From Cribrihabitans_A neustonicus (GTDB taxonomy: Bacteria; Pseudomonadota; Alphaproteobacteria; Rhodobacterales; Rhodobacteraceae): 64,000 bases of DNA. The stretch is taken from NCBI RefSeq assembly GCF_048820895.1, contig NZ_JBMERQ010000003.1, positions 248,001 to 312,000 on the forward strand, given 5' to 3'. The notes under the pieces were generated by a model that worked only from the letters and a program-made list of their open reading frames with translations, searched no databases and was not told the DNA's origin. Below, piece by piece: positions 47,876 through 56,341 of this stretch (positions within the stretch are counted from its first letter, which is position 1; every line of letters starts with the position of its first letter). The translations under genes were made by a program, and so were the position numbers.

Positions 47876-48523
47876 CTATGTGAGTCCAACACAGTCGAGG
47901 ATCTTTCGCTTGAACTCCTCTAGGTTTAGGGAAAGAGTTCTGCCGGTCTTCGGTTGCAAAGAAAGCGTCTGAGGTGTTTCCACCTCTACCGAGGTTCGGT
48001 ATTGCGCGAGTAACGCAGAGTAGCTTTGCGGCTCCCTATTTAGATCAGAACGCAGAGCAATTCTGATGCTATTGAAACCTCGTGCCAATACCGCATTTAC
48101 ATTCGGGTCATTAGCAGAACTGATGGGGCTAGCTTCCGCAACAATGCAATACTGGCGATTTGCAGCTCGCGTAAGAGCATTCCTTGCGTCAACTGGGTTG
48201 AAGTGACCCACCACTTGCCCACCAGCTACACCTGCTACGCCAGCTCTGAGTATGCTTTGGTCAGATGCTCCATTTATGACGGCAGTTGCGGCCCCTGCAG
48301 CTAGTACAATTGTTGCGACCGCCACAGCATCTATTCCTGCAGAGACTTTATCCGCTGCAAGTAGATACCCATTTCCGACGGCCAATCCCTTGCTAAGTAT
48401 AGCATCAGTGCTGTTAAGGGCAAAATAATCGCCCCCTACACTTTCGATTTCGCTGATATTAACTCTGCTAACGCACCCTGACAGTATCAGAGCGGTACAA
48501 ATCACAGTGATTTTCTTGATCAT
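47876..48523 (-). CDS. putative lipoprotein, function unknown
   Basis: 215 residues from ATG 48523: MIKKITVICTALILSGCVSRV, a lipoprotein signal with lipobox LSGC (lipidated Cys 17). A hydrophobic Ala/Gly-rich stretch follows (VATIVLAAGAATAVINGA). An alternative start at 48589 adds 22 non-signal residues and is rejected. No known family. Confidence 0.65.
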   Translation of the reverse strand: MIKKITVICTALILSGCVSRVNISEIESVGGDYFALNSTDAILSKGLAVGNGYLLAADKVSAGIDAVAVATIVLAAGAATAVINGASDQSILRAGVAGVAGGQVVGHFNPVDARNALTRAANRQYCIVAEASPISSANDPNVNAVLARGFNSIRIALRSDLNREPQSYSALLAQYRTSVEVETPQTLSLQPKTGRTLSLNLEEFKRKILDCVGLT

Positions 48524-48629
48524 CGCCAACAACTCACACGCAAAACCAATCCAACAATTCCGGATATCTTCGAGAAATCCGGAATTCAATAAACGCGACC
48601 GCGATTCTGTTAGTCTTACACGTTAACAT

Positions 48630-49215
48630 AGTTTAAAAAATACCTCAACGTGTCGTGATCTGAGGGGGGAGGCCGTTACTCCGTCTAGGCTGTTTGCAAT
48701 GCAAGTAATAGATTGGAGAGAGATCTGATCTTCCGGAATATTCAGACGAGACAACGGCCATGCCATGCTCGCTTCCAATCCGCGCAGGGGTGGCCAGGGT
48801 ACCACAGGGGCAGGAACGCCCTTTGGTCTCGATGAAGTCGTCAAAGGGGCATCGGGGGTAGCAAGAACGCTCCCCTGATTGGTGATCAAACGGTCAGTCG
48901 TTTGTGCATGGTTCGGTGTAGGTGGAGAGGCACGTCTCCAAGTCCTGCGAGTGGTTTCAAGGGGCGCGATAGCCCTTTGATCGATGGGATGGTTCCAAGG
49001 TAAGGGCAGCAATGAAATGCTCCCTTCCTGGTCCCCATGAAATGGTGGTGATTGAACGGCCACGCGTTCTCCTGGCTCTGGAATGGGTTCGTATATCCTG
49101 GATGAGCCAGCCGCCGGAGGGATGCAACGGGAGCGCGCAGCGGGCTCCCTTGCCAAGAGGTGGTGGTACTACCACCAACATCTTGCCGTGGCTCTTAGCT
49201 GCAATTTGCGGTGTT
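48630..49215 (-). ncRNA. candidate large structured RNA with an array of six-base-loop hairpins
   Basis: About 590 bases without a credible protein. At least eight perfect or near-perfect hairpins have loops of exactly six bases: loops at 48812-48817, 48863-48868, 48893-48898, 48929-48934, 48966-48971, 49012-49017, 49059-49064 and 49165-49170. Stems are 5-9 bp and unrelated in sequence. Longer stems pair 49072-49078 with 49104-49110, 49129-49134 with 49144-49149, and 48711-48717 with 48774-48780. Linkers before several hairpins share an ATGGTT-like motif on the plus strand. The leftward strand is favoured because a hairpin followed by TATTTTTT ends the region there. It is not a match to any RNA family I can name. 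Confidence 0.6.
48634..48665 (-). terminator. likely terminator of the structured RNA
   Basis: Read leftward: CCTCA...TGAGG with an inner ACG/CGT pair, followed by TATTTTTT. Confidence 0.55.
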
Positions 49216-49243
49216 TAGACAGATTTAATGCGGCGCAACATGA

Positions 49244-50032
49244 TTAAGTGCTAATGTGCTGCACTCGCGCATGCTCGAGTGGCTGTGATGGATCAAGGTT
49301 CCAATAGTTCAGGGCTTCCATAACTTCATTGCGAGGGTAGTGTTGCCCTGCCTGTGACAGATCTCTGCGGATAGCGTTCCAGCGTCGTTGGGCGGAACTG
49401 CGAATATCGGCGTTGATTTGCATGACACCTGGCGGCTGAGGGTCGTTGCTCTTCTTCGGCCAGCTCGCAGGGTAGGAGCTCCAGTTCGACCAGCTATCAA
49501 GGGCGAAATTTGTGCCACTTTGACTATCGTGATCGCACTGCCAGCCATAGAGGTTCCGTGCACAAATCCTGAGCATAGCCTTCACTTCCGGGATGGCATC
49601 AGTGAAGGCCTTGAGCGGCATTGGTAGGAGAACCATGTTCGCAACACAGGAAAAAAAGCGCCTGTCCTGAACCACAGCGTTTGTTTCTTGATAGCGGGCA
49701 TCATCAACACCCCACAGATGGCAGCACGTCCAGTCTTTGCGACCATCCGAACGCAAACCCAAGGCATGGGTCAGGGCTTTGTTCGCGTTTGAATTGCCTT
49801 CTTGCTTATGTACCGATTGGCCAGTTTGGCGATTGGTGTTCATCTGCGGTTCAGTCCAGTTGGACTTGTAGAAGTGAACATTACGCGCGAACTCGGGATA
49901 CCAAACTGGCAATAGTTCAAACGTCACCGGATCGACCCAACGAGCAGTCCGCTCAATCAATCGCATCGCGTCCTGCAATGAAAGCTCCGACATAAGAGCA
50001 TCAATGCCATTGGGTAGAGATGTTCTGCTCAT
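49244..50032 (-). CDS. hypothetical protein with HNH-like motif
   Basis: 262 residues. WTCCHLWGVDD (His 105) followed by SCVANMVLLPMPLKAF (Asn 132) resembles the H and N positions of an HNH nuclease, whose usual form is H...NLVLLC..H; the final His is not obvious, so the activity is uncertain. The rest contains several Trp/Cys-rich stretches (NLYGWQCDHD). It ends about 30 bases before the hairpin-array region on the same strand. No family is confidently assigned. Confidence 0.6.
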   Translation of the reverse strand: MSRTSLPNGIDALMSELSLQDAMRLIERTARWVDPVTFELLPVWYPEFARNVHFYKSNWTEPQMNTNRQTGQSVHKQEGNSNANKALTHALGLRSDGRKDWTCCHLWGVDDARYQETNAVVQDRRFFSCVANMVLLPMPLKAFTDAIPEVKAMLRICARNLYGWQCDHDSQSGTNFALDSWSNWSSYPASWPKKSNDPQPPGVMQINADIRSSAQRRWNAIRRDLSQAGQHYPRNEVMEALNYWNLDPSQPLEHARVQHIST

Positions 50033-50337
50033 TTAGCGCTTCTTTGTTTTTCAGCTTTGCTTTCAGGAGAGTATCCACAGCAGTATACGCCTGCAACCAG
50101 TAATTTATTTCAATTGAAAAATTGCACGCGTATGATGCTTTGTTTCATAGGGGGTATTTTGAAAAACCTATTTAAGTTATTGTGAGCGTTTTGCTCTATC
50201 TTTGGGGCTGGTGATTTTGACCTGGCTCGCGGAGCGAGGGGAGGTCTCTAATATATCAGACCACTTGAAGGGGGCAGTGTTAAACGTCAATCCAAGCCAT
50301 AGCAATAAAAACTTGCAAAAAATAGAATGGAGTAGAT
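50033..50337. other. AT-rich gap before the small membrane proteins
   Basis: About 300 bases, AT-rich, expected to hold the divergent promoters of the HNH-like gene and the small-protein/RTX genes. Two short stems are seen (GGTCT...AGACC near 50243 and CTCGC-GGA-GCGAG near 50224). No gene is visible; a leftward frame at 50177-50515 is antisense to the first small protein and is not supported. Confidence 0.4.
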
Positions 50338-50481
50338 ATGAGTAGAAGGCTTTTAATTGTGGTGCTGATTTTTTGTTTGTTGATTGTTGCGGGTGTAATC
50401 GTCTGGTTCTCTGGTAGTACGACGGAACATACGCGACCTCAAGCGAAGATGCTTGTCGGGAAGGGCTACGATTTGAAATGA
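50338..50481 (+). CDS. tiny single-pass membrane protein 1
   Basis: 47 residues: two Arg, then a hydrophobic segment LLIVVLIFCLLIVAGVIVWF, then SGSTTEHTRPQAKMLVGKGYDLK. A GGAGTAG site precedes the ATG. The stop overlaps the next start (ATGA). Its tail QAKM..G...YD is shared with the next protein, so the two are paralogues. Confidence 0.6.
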   Translation: MSRRLLIVVLIFCLLIVAGVIVWFSGSTTEHTRPQAKMLVGKGYDLK

Positions 50482-50636
50482 ACAGGACAAAAATCGTTGT
50501 CTTGACGTTTGCCATTACGATTGTCGTTTTGGTTGCGCTCTGGTTCCTGTCGGGTAGTAGGCAAGGGGACGGGATGGGGCAAGCAAAGATGCACGCGGGA
50601 ATCCTGCGGAGCTATGATGGACGAATTGTCGAGTAG
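50478..50636 (+). CDS. tiny single-pass membrane protein 2
   Basis: 52 residues with N-terminal MNRTK, a hydrophobic helix IVVLTFAITIVVLVALWFL, then SGSRQGDGMGQAKMHAG and SYDGRIVE. Same layout as the preceding protein. It lies 31 bases before the RTX gene, so all three are probably one operon. Possible roles are membrane anchoring or helping export of the RTX protein; both are guesses. Confidence 0.6.
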   Translation: MNRTKIVVLTFAITIVVLVALWFLSGSRQGDGMGQAKMHAGILRSYDGRIVE

Positions 50637-50667
50637 GTTTTTTATTTTAAAATATGGGAGAATATAA

Positions 50668-53600
50668 GTGACTACATATAATGATTACCAAAATATACTT
50701 TTTTCAACGAACTGGACTGGAGGTGCCGGTCAAAGCGGATTGCCAAATCCGAACAGTGACGACCGTGCCGAAATTGAACAGGATGGCAATGGTGTCTGGC
50801 AGTTCTATTACTATATTTTGGCGAGCCTGTCGGATATGTACGATCTAGGTTATTATGATACGCCCAACGATGATTACCTGAGTGACGGAAATTATGACCG
50901 GGAGTATGATGAGATTCCAGGTGGCAATGATCCCGGTGTTGTAAATTCTAATCAACTCGCAATTTTGTCGTCGGTTATGAGTTCCAGCATTTATGGTGTA
51001 AGTTTTGAAGATGTGGCAACGGTAAATTTTAACAGTGGCTCGACCTCTACCGCTGATATTACATTTGGGGCGACAACAAGCGGGCAAGGTATTGGGTCAA
51101 CAGTGGCCGGATACACCTTGGGATATAATGGGACCGGTACAGAGTTGAAACATGGAGATGTATGGTTAAACAAAGACTTTGACGGGGATGGTAATGGGAA
51201 CCATGATTGGGTAACTAGTGATAAGGGCTCCGTTGCTTACGCTGCGGTACTGCACGAAATTGGACATGCACTTGGGTTAAGTCACACCGACAACACTCCG
51301 GCAATCGATAGTCAAAAATTTTCGGTTATGTCCTACAACCTGATGGCTGGGATGGATCCAGTTGGGGCGAACAACGAAGTTACGCCGTTTGGACTTCAGC
51401 TACTAGACATAGCGGCCATACAAGAAATTTACGGGCGAAATTGGGATACACGCGGTGTGGATGATCCGCTGACAACAACAGTGAATGAGGCCAATACAAC
51501 GTATTCAAAGGCGACAGCATTCGCCTCGACACGTCCGAACGATGCATTCATCTATACGATCTGGGACGGGGCTGGTGAAGATACGATTGACGCATCCGCG
51601 TACACCAATTCCCTAGGTTCTGTAATCGATCTTCGCCAAGGAGAATTCAGTTCCATCGGGTACGATGCAGTAGGCGGTAGCGCGCAGGACAATGTGGCGA
51701 TTGCCTATCATGCGATTATCGAGAACGCGATTGGTACGGCAAATAGCGATATCTTGATTGGAAATGCCTGGGACAACGATATTCAGGGCGGCGATGGTGA
51801 TGACCGGATATTCGGTGATGGTATGACGCTGGATGACGATAGCTTGGTTGGACAAATTTACGACAACGATGATGGTTACGGTGCCGATCCTAGCGAGCAC
51901 GACAGCAACAATCCGGGCAGTGCCGCAAACACCAATGACAGTGGTGACGATACGCTGAACGGTGGTGCGGGCGCGGATCACATCTATGGCGGTGCGGGCG
52001 TCGATACTTTGACTGGCGGTACCGGGGATGATGTCCTTGTCGGCGGTATCGGAAATGACATCTACGTCTACAACAGTGGTGATGGTCACGATACGATTGA
52101 TGAGGACTGGTCGGAAACGAACGAGATTAGCTTTGGCGCTGGCATAAACGCCTCAACCCTCACTTACTCCGAAGATGGGGATGACCTGAAAATCGTGCTG
52201 GACGCATTAAACAGCATTACGTTGAAGGACTACTTCATTCAGTCCGGCACGTTCAGCGACGACATATCTTTCGATGATGGATCATCGGTCGATATATTGG
52301 GCAGTGCCTCAGGTAATGTGTATGGGAGCAACGATGGCGACCTGATCGTCGGCGGCGCTGGGGCGAATACTCTAGTCGGCTACTTGGGGAACGACACGAT
52401 TTTTGGTGGCACGGGGGATGACATCATTCATTCTGGCGTGACCTCTGGGACGCTCTATGGCGGAACGAGCGAGGATACTATCTTTGCTGGTTCAGGAAAC
52501 GACTACATTGTAGCGAACATGGGATCTGACACAGTGTTCGCGGGTGAAGGCGATGATGAGATAGACAGTTTTGGCGGTGGTCATTTTGATCTTGGTTCAG
52601 GCAATGATGATCTTGATTTCTGGACGCCAGCGGCCGCAAATTCAATCAGCGCCAATGTCAATATGGGCAGTGGGAATGACAACTTTCTATCCGGCGTAGG
52701 ATTTGCAACGGATTCGTACTCCGTCGAAGGTGGCTCTGGCGATGACACCTACTCCATACGCTCAGGCACTTTCGCTATTACTGATAGTTCAGGCAATGAA
52801 AATTATGGAATAGGAAACTCTTCTTATACGCCTGAATCAGTGTCAATCAACGATACTACGGGCTTCGACTTTATTCGCCTTGACTACTTTGGTCTTAGCC
52901 AGATTGCATCCTCGCAAAATGGCAGTGATCTTGAAATTGATCTCAATGGAAGCGATTTGATCATAGAAGACTACTTCACTTCTTCAGATACTATAGAATA
53001 CATTCGACTAAGCGGAACAGACTTTTTTGATTTGGCGTACCTTGCCTCCGGCGATACGATCATTGCGGGCAACAAAGCTCAGAACGATAGTTTGCACGGC
53101 ACTTCTTCAACCGAAATCCTGCTTGGTTTCAGTGGCAACGATACACTCGTGGGCTATGCGGGTTCCGACACCCTGGACGGCGGGACAGGCAACGACACTC
53201 TCTCCGGCGGTGCGGGGGATGATGTGATTGATGGTGGAGATGGAGATGATACCGCCAGCTATGCGGCTGCTGCGGCTGGAATTTACGCTAGCCTGACGAG
53301 CGGTACGGCCACAAATGATGGTGATGGTGGTTCAGACACGCTTTCCAATATCGAGAACCTGACGGGCTCAGCGCATAGCGACACGATTTACGGTGATGGC
53401 GGCGTGAATACCCTGGACGGCGGCGCTGGCGCGGACGTGCTATCCGGTCAAGGTGGCAACGATACGCTGAATGGTGGCGACGGGAACGACACGCTCAACG
53501 GCAATGACGGTGATGATACCCTCAATGGCGGTGCTGGCGCGGATTATCTCTGGGGGCATGCTGGCGATGATACGTTGAATGGCGATGCTGGCGGCGATGT

Positions 53601-54303
53601 TCTGGTCGGCGGCGATGACGGCGACACGCTGTATGGTGGTGACGACGATGATGTCATGTACGGGGATGGTAATTCCCTGGATGAATCCACTTATACAGAT
53701 TCAGGATCGGATACACTGATTGGTAACGGTGGTAACGACTACATGTATGGTGGTCGTGGCAACGACTTCCTTTACGGTGACGATCAGGCTGATGTGCTTT
53801 ATGGCGGCTCGGGTAATGACTACCTCGAAGGCCGGGGTGGCGACGATACGCTGTATGGCGATGGAGGAACCTCTTACAGCTACACAGGTGATGATGAGCT
53901 GAACGGCGGTGCCGGACAGGATGATCTGTATGGTCAGAACGGTGATGATACGCTCTGGGCTGGTGAGGGAGCAGACTTGCTCTATGGCGGTGCAGGAGCC
54001 AACACATTTGCAGTTTACGAGACCGCCGGAAACAACAATGACATGGCCTTTGCCATGGACTGGAACACGGGCACAGGGAACAAGATCGATATTTCTGATC
54101 TTCTCAGCGGGTATGATCCATTAACGGATACGTTGAGCGATTTTGTGAGCGTTGTAGTCGGCGCAAACACAACGATACAGGTGGATCGAGACGGCGCAGG
54201 CTCGACCTATAGCGTCGATAATGTGCTGAGACTGCAAGGCATATCCAGCTTCGAAACCAACGTGGATACGCTGGTCAGCAACGGAACGCTCTTGGTGGCC
54301 TAG
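50668..54303 (+). CDS. large RTX metallopeptidase (serralysin/M10-like)
   Basis: 1211 residues, GTG start with GGGAG upstream. The N-terminal about 290 residues are a zinc-protease domain: HEIGHALGLSH at 196-206 and the Met-turn SVMSYNLM near 223. The rest is dominated by RTX nonapeptide blocks such as GGAGADHIYGGAG, GGTGNDTLSGGAGDD and GGDGNDTLNGNDGDD, which bind calcium after secretion, with non-repeat segments at about 490-540 and 680-790. No Sec signal is present; export by a type I system is expected, but none is encoded here. It is over twice the length of classic serralysins. Confidence 0.88.
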   Translation: MTTYNDYQNILFSTNWTGGAGQSGLPNPNSDDRAEIEQDGNGVWQFYYYILASLSDMYDLGYYDTPNDDYLSDGNYDREYDEIPGGNDPGVVNSNQLAILSSVMSSSIYGVSFEDVATVNFNSGSTSTADITFGATTSGQGIGSTVAGYTLGYNGTGTELKHGDVWLNKDFDGDGNGNHDWVTSDKGSVAYAAVLHEIGHALGLSHTDNTPAIDSQKFSVMSYNLMAGMDPVGANNEVTPFGLQLLDIAAIQEIYGRNWDTRGVDDPLTTTVNEANTTYSKATAFASTRPNDAFIYTIWDGAGEDTIDASAYTNSLGSVIDLRQGEFSSIGYDAVGGSAQDNVAIAYHAIIENAIGTANSDILIGNAWDNDIQGGDGDDRIFGDGMTLDDDSLVGQIYDNDDGYGADPSEHDSNNPGSAANTNDSGDDTLNGGAGADHIYGGAGVDTLTGGTGDDVLVGGIGNDIYVYNSGDGHDTIDEDWSETNEISFGAGINASTLTYSEDGDDLKIVLDALNSITLKDYFIQSGTFSDDISFDDGSSVDILGSASGNVYGSNDGDLIVGGAGANTLVGYLGNDTIFGGTGDDIIHSGVTSGTLYGGTSEDTIFAGSGNDYIVANMGSDTVFAGEGDDEIDSFGGGHFDLGSGNDDLDFWTPAAANSISANVNMGSGNDNFLSGVGFATDSYSVEGGSGDDTYSIRSGTFAITDSSGNENYGIGNSSYTPESVSINDTTGFDFIRLDYFGLSQIASSQNGSDLEIDLNGSDLIIEDYFTSSDTIEYIRLSGTDFFDLAYLASGDTIIAGNKAQNDSLHGTSSTEILLGFSGNDTLVGYAGSDTLDGGTGNDTLSGGAGDDVIDGGDGDDTASYAAAAAGIYASLTSGTATNDGDGGSDTLSNIENLTGSAHSDTIYGDGGVNTLDGGAGADVLSGQGGNDTLNGGDGNDTLNGNDGDDTLNGGAGADYLWGHAGDDTLNGDAGGDVLVGGDDGDTLYGGDDDDVMYGDGNSLDESTYTDSGSDTLIGNGGNDYMYGGRGNDFLYGDDQADVLYGGSGNDYLEGRGGDDTLYGDGGTSYSYTGDDELNGGAGQDDLYGQNGDDTLWAGEGADLLYGGAGANTFAVYETAGNNNDMAFAMDWNTGTGNKIDISDLLSGYDPLTDTLSDFVSVVVGANTTIQVDRDGAGSTYSVDNVLRLQGISSFETNVDTLVSNGTLLVA

Positions 54304-54331
54304 TGGCTACCTGGAGCGCTTCATGAGCGTT

Positions 54332-54481
54332 CTACCGTCCCTCATTCATCCATTGATCCATGGTGAGTTGTTCCACGGCGGTGAGGACTTCCGCGCGTAT
54401 TTCCGGTTTGCGGATGGCTGTGTAGGCCAGAACGAGGCGGAATAGTTCCTCCGGGGTGATGTCGTAAGATGATTGTATCAT
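54332..54481 (-). CDS. small hypothetical protein next to resolvase
   Basis: 49 residues: MIQSSYDITPEELFRLVLAY, then IRKPEIRAEVLTAVEQLTMD, ending in MNEGR. A GAAAGGAAA ribosome-binding site precedes ATG 54481. It reads helical and acidic. It follows the resolvase gene on the same strand with about 30 bases between. No family is recognised. Confidence 0.5.
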   Translation of the reverse strand: MIQSSYDITPEELFRLVLAYTAIRKPEIRAEVLTAVEQLTMDQWMNEGR

Positions 54482-54512
54482 TGGTTTTTCCTTTCGTTTG
54501 ATGTGTGATCCT

Positions 54513-55082
54513 TCATGCCAGCCCCTCGCGCTTTATGGCGCGTTGCAGGGTGATGCGTGAAACGCCCAGCAGATGGGCGACATAGCGGCAGGGATAGCCA
54601 TTCTCCGCGATGTCCTCATGCGCCTGATGCACGGTTTCCTTATCCAGCTTGGGCGGCCTGCCCAGGCGTTTGCCGTTGGCTTTGGCCGCCGCCAGCCCTT
54701 CACGGGTGCGCCGCGCCAGAATACGCCGCTCAAACCGCGCGAAAGCGGCGATGAGCGTGTAGAACAGCTCGCCTTCCTCTGTGGCCGTATCAAAGCTCAT
54801 CTGGGCGATGCGCAGGTGAATGCCGCGCTCCCGCAACTGATCCGCCGTGATCAGCGCGTCAATTGTGGACCGGAACGCGCGGTCCAAATCCCAGACCAGA
54901 AACGTATCACCGGGTTTGAGGCGAGATATCGCGGCTTCAAACACCGGGCGGTGACGCGCACCTGCGGATAAATGCTCGACATGAAATTCATCGCAAAGAT
55001 CACGCAGGCCATAGGCCTGTCGATCTGTGGATTGCTCGCGGGTGGAGACGCGCAGATAAGCGATAGTGCGGGGTTCAGCCAT
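54513..55082 (-). CDS. small serine recombinase (resolvase/invertase type)
   Basis: 189 residues. TIAYLRVSTREQSTDRQ holds the catalytic Ser, FLVWDLDRAFRSTIDAL and FDTATEEGELFYTLIAAFARFERRILARRTREGLAAAKANGKRLGRP are resolvase motifs, and the C-terminal helix-turn-helix is VAHLLGVSRITLQRAI. The start MAEPRT at 55082 matches the family; the frame extends upstream to 55223. Likely resolves cointegrates or inverts DNA in the element. Confidence 0.88.
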   Translation of the reverse strand: MAEPRTIAYLRVSTREQSTDRQAYGLRDLCDEFHVEHLSAGARHRPVFEAAISRLKPGDTFLVWDLDRAFRSTIDALITADQLRERGIHLRIAQMSFDTATEEGELFYTLIAAFARFERRILARRTREGLAAAKANGKRLGRPPKLDKETVHQAHEDIAENGYPCRYVAHLLGVSRITLQRAIKREGLA

Positions 55083-55235
55083 GGCTTGTTGCTCAAAAAG
55101 GAACCTTTTCGAGCATGGCCTGATATTCGGCGCTGAGTGGCGTTTTTCGGCTGTTTTTGCCCGTATTACCGGGCTCTCCCTTAATACCAAATTCATTGAA
55201 TCCCGTAAATCTGTGTTGGTCAAAATCCTTCGATT

Positions 55236-55589
55236 ATGATCGCTCGCAAGAGATTGTTTGCAAAAGGAATTCTAATCGCGCTTGTGCTCTGTCCACAGCT
55301 TTCTGCTGCGAACGGGTTCACCAGCGCCGATGTGCTGGAATGGGAGCAAAGCGCACAGGACAGCTACTTCAACACCTCAGTGGGGATGGTTGCCGTGGTC
55401 GGTACTCAGACGAATTTCCCTGAGAACATCGTTGAATGCCTGAATGCGTGGTATTGGCCGAACGGTTCGGTAAATGCGGATAGTAACGCGTCAATACGCG
55501 AAGCCATGGAGCGGTTCCCAACACTTCACCCTCAAGCCATCGTTCTTGCTGTCATTGAGCGGGAATGTGGGTCGTTCAAACGCCCTTAG
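55236..55589 (+). CDS. exported small protein, Rap1a/Tai-like
   Basis: 117 residues. Signal peptide residues 1-25 (GILIALVLCPQLSAANG). The mature part has spaced aromatic/Gly positions and two Cys (IVECLNAWYW and RECGSF) in a layout that recalls Rap1a/Tai immunity-type domains. The match is weak. Divergent from the resolvase and convergent with the next gene (stops overlap). Confidence 0.5.
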   Translation: MIARKRLFAKGILIALVLCPQLSAANGFTSADVLEWEQSAQDSYFNTSVGMVAVVGTQTNFPENIVECLNAWYWPNGSVNADSNASIREAMERFPTLHPQAIVLAVIERECGSFKRP

Positions 55590-56341
55590 AGCTTGGGAAC
55601 TTCGATGATCTCCGGCGCGGCAGTTGGAGCCGCTGCAACAGCAGGTGCGGTGTTTGTGTAAGCTGCCAACCGCGCATCAACATTGGCTCCAATTTCCTCC
55701 GCGCGGTTCTGAAAGCCCGTCATGCCGTCTTTAGCGATTGGTTCGTCCTGATCGGCCATGCGTTCCTGCATATCGCCAATCTCGGCCTGTCCGGTGTGAA
55801 TGTCATTTTCCAGCTCTGACAGGCCATGCACGCGCTCGGCAGCGGCGCGCATATCATCGTATGTTGGTTCGTCACCGCGCCAGACGATGCTTTCCGCCAG
55901 GTCTGCATCCACAGCTGTGCCGTCCTCGTAGCGGATATTGCCGTCCTGATCCTGAAACACGGCAGCGCCATCCGGCAGGCGGGCAGCGCGGGTCATGATG
56001 TCCAGCATGGCCTCGTCAGCTTCGGCCTTGAGCTGGTGTACCTTTTCCAGCGCGCCATCCAAACGGGTTTGCGCATCGCGTAGCTTTTCTTCGGTCTCAC
56101 GGTAGAGCGCAGCGTATTCCGGGTCGTTCTGCATGAGGAGCTGGAGATTGGTGAGCATGGCGGCGCGTTCTTCACGCTGCTTGGCAACTTTTTTGGGATC
56201 GCGGTCGCCACTGGGGAGGAAGCGTCCCATGCGGCCAACATCGCGCCCGGCCATTTCATTGTTGAAATCGTCCATGTCCTGAGCGCGCCGTTTGTCCCGC
56301 TCAGCCTGCCTTACATCCTCATCGCCGTTGCCAGAATTCAT
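55586..56341 (-). CDS. coiled-coil hypothetical protein of the element
   Basis: 251 residues, strongly charged and helical. Residues 40-130 (DPKKVAKQREERAAMLTNLQLLMQ, YRETEEKLRDAQTRLDGALEKVHQLKAEADEAM) and 165-200 look like coiled coils. The C-terminus is Ala/Pro-rich. No family is recognised; location beside mobilization genes suggests a plasmid-transfer or partition accessory. Confidence 0.6.
   Translation of the reverse strand: MNSGNGDEDVRQAERDKRRAQDMDDFNNEMAGRDVGRMGRFLPSGDRDPKKVAKQREERAAMLTNLQLLMQNDPEYAALYRETEEKLRDAQTRLDGALEKVHQLKAEADEAMLDIMTRAARLPDGAAVFQDQDGNIRYEDGTAVDADLAESIVWRGDEPTYDDMRAAAERVHGLSELENDIHTGQAEIGDMQERMADQDEPIAKDGMTGFQNRAEEIGANVDARLAAYTNTAPAVAAAPTAAPEIIEVPKL

Noticed and set aside
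48623..49156. 177-codon leftward frame covering the hairpin-array region
   Set aside because: Composition is Pro/Arg/Ser-rich without a recognisable domain, no good ribosome-binding site was seen, and the dense hairpin pairing explains the sequence better than coding does.
48780..49180. CRISPR array
   Set aside because: Hairpin stems and spacings vary (about 28-50 bases) and no repeat sequence is identical from unit to unit; no cas genes.
50177..50515. 112-codon leftward frame
   Set aside because: Antisense to the first tiny membrane protein and its upstream gap; no ribosome-binding site or domain.
51940..54000. DNA repeats as a tandem-repeat or CRISPR feature
   Set aside because: The repeats are the RTX nonapeptide codons of the metallopeptidase.
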